Origin: Bacteroidota bacterium
GTDB taxonomy: Bacteria; Bacteroidota; Ignavibacteria; Palsa-1295
NCBI GenBank assembly: GCA_021324735.1
Contig: JAJPIO010000004.1
Coordinates: forward strand, 124,001 to 188,000
Reading direction: 5' to 3'
DNA: 64,000 nucleotides
Part shown: one piece after another, positions 63,801-64,000 of the stretch
Layout: each line of letters starts with the position of its first letter
Position numbering within the stretch: the first letter of the stretch is position 1
Notes under the pieces: model-generated
Database searches by the model: none
Told to the model about the DNA's origin: nothing
Seen by the model: the letters and a program-made list of their open reading frames with translations, nothing else
Made by a program: the position numbers and the translations under genes

Positions 63801-64000
63801 TAACACTCCGCCGCCGGAGCGGCCCGCTGAAGCATAGACCAAATTCGAATGCTTCGGATTTACTATGATGCGCGAATAAGAGGCGACATTCGTCGGGCCG
63901 ACGTTCGTCCATGTTTTACCACCGTCGCTCGAACGAAGAAGACCGTAACCAGTATAAGAATCACTCACAGGAAATTCACCGGTACCGGCGAATACGATAT
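60888..64000 (-). CDS. T9SS-secreted Asp-box propeller protein, 5' end beyond window
   Basis: More than 1036 codons are open to the window edge. The GTG at 63968 is not the start: the frame continues upstream with YAGTGE-like sequence (VFAGTGEFPV). About nine Asp-box repeats are visible, such as SSDGGKTWTN, SKDGGLTWQW, STDGGDTWRL, SNDGGDNWSD, THDGGQSWTP and TTDNGAHWTN. A region at about 560-640 (TIGDTASIQWRG) resembles an Ig-like insert. A second, non-Asp-box part from about 660 follows. The end (FDVWPNPARDHVDV, IFDVTGREVRSQ, LAGGIYFLRI) is a T9SS sorting domain. It is related to the protein at 29634-32201. Confidence 0.9.
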   Translation of the reverse strand, partial: IVFAGTGEFPVSDSYTGYGLLRSSDGGKTWTNVGPTNVASYSRIIVNPKHSNLVYASAGRSGGGVLRSKDGGLTWQWLADSLPPNTSVSDLALSMNGDVAVLYAGIVGKGVYRSTDGGDTWRLLNIPSFTDMARISVDVDPTNWQNVVALSVTSQKGGNGQDDLEGIQVSNDGGDNWSDIATQFENGDPSQGPFYEAPSIPPQGTYDMYIRVDPSDFNHMILGGIYVWSTHDGGQSWTPYQGLHPDQHDVAFAPSNHKEVYFGNDGGVWHSGNGGDVIDGGIPFPIPVSEFYGIGIDQSQSDVTYGGLQDNGLVFGSSSSDWTQFQGGDGGYTVVDPNKPSRVYYTITEQMPLKWENGSTTQIASGINPSGKDYVSWLNPLVLDGKNNILYFGLDHLYISSNQGATWTRRNTWLAPDSGTSIQSIDYFGDKVTLLTGSSGGRVYVTSNNGLSWTNVSAGLPGRWVTCVKFDPTVKTTFYATLSGFGAGHVFKTTDNGAHWTNISSTLPDIPVNSLVMDPTNSSILYIGTDIGVFFSPNGGAQWMPYGQGFPNVAVDFLDIQKTNRVLRAGTHGRSIWEVPLVGDVTGIIIPSQRTVWTIGDTASIQWRGFGESVTVDLTLDGGKTWQNIASNLSSSSYKIANVTYQVSENAQVRISDGTHTLISPLFTIVQQRAGDQLATIGEIPFYLYDIGYDKDDNVLWGTDFNASDNKLYKIDPDNGTILGSVTVAINTANQAGLTGIKYDPRTKHLFVHQVINGASANTWSSWVYEIATDGTIIRSTQSPAEYGTGILPKGDTLLVIDRMGQGSNAGDIDLISRAAMLDLTFGDYNPITLTGSPEAIYGPRGLTYDPKLDQFLLAYTDFQGSLASSSLNGSYIFFVDPASGEIKNSLAIRQGGSEVANIRGMEFDPRGAGNTAWTTILSGAASAKLVKIALTDGPVSHEGVAPNANSLTFDVWPNPARDHVDVTFELDHSTVAEAKIFDVTGREVRSQPLGTISFGEHSVEIPTADLAGGIYFLRITGSNGEVGAARIAIER

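Overview
The window looks like a chromosome segment of a free-living Gram-negative bacterium of the Bacteroidota/Chlorobiota/Ignavibacteria-Kapabacteria part of the tree. The evidence is five large exported proteins ending in type IX secretion (T9SS) C-terminal sorting domains, a TonB-dependent receptor with an N-terminal carboxypeptidase-regulatory-like domain, outer-membrane lipoproteins and beta-barrels, an ECF sigma/anti-sigma pair of a Bacteroidota-like type, and few strong Shine-Dalgarno sequences. The genus-level assignment is inference. No tRNA, rRNA, CRISPR array or prophage was seen.

Layout. 1-4.8 kb: a truncated GT-C membrane glycosyltransferase, two DUF2279-like exported proteins and a small outer-membrane barrel, all on the minus strand. 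4.8-10.4 kb: a complete CusCBA/CzcCBA-type tripartite heavy-metal efflux operon. 10.5-16 kb: two unknown exported proteins, a nucleotidyltransferase with a degenerate phosphomannomutase half, and apolipoprotein N-acyltransferase. 16-24.1 kb: a HigB-like toxin with an unusually short antitoxin, phosphoglycerate kinase, and the carbamoyl-phosphate synthase large subunit split into two genes. The DNA between the halves carries a small membrane protein, a KGG stress protein, a Ser/Arg-rich basic protein, a HAD hydrolase and a REP-associated tyrosine transposase (RAYT) gene bracketed by inverted REP-like hairpins. 24.2-38.1 kb: a TonB receptor and secreted T9SS cargo, namely two Asp-box propeller proteins, a 1614-residue subtilase, and a short protein that repeats the subtilase N-terminal module.

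38.5-49 kb: an acyl-CoA carboxylase beta subunit, a TfoX-N-like protein, an unusual NRAMP-family transporter, an ECF sigma factor with a small membrane protein, a catalytic/non-catalytic M16 peptidase pair, a thiolase and an RRM protein. 49-52.3 kb: a hydroxyacyl-CoA-dehydrogenase-like pseudoenzyme next to purE, elbB, and a glutaryl-CoA-type dehydrogenase. 52.3-55.1 kb: an ECF sigma factor, an anti-sigma factor that appears to span both membranes, and a lipoprotein. 55.2-64 kb: an M48 protease, truA, lysA, serS, an RmlD-like reductase, and a third Asp-box T9SS protein that runs off the window.

The best candidates for something new are: (1) the subtilase plus its stand-alone N-module paralogue, with a near-identical 285-bp repeat and a dinucleotide tract in the paralogue's signal peptide; (2) the sigma / dual-membrane anti-sigma / lipoprotein operon; (3) the RAYT-REP unit lying between the two halves of carB; (4) a structured three-stem intergenic element at 52.3 kb; and (5) several proteins of known folds that lack key motifs (antitoxin, hydroxyacyl-CoA dehydrogenase, phosphomannomutase).
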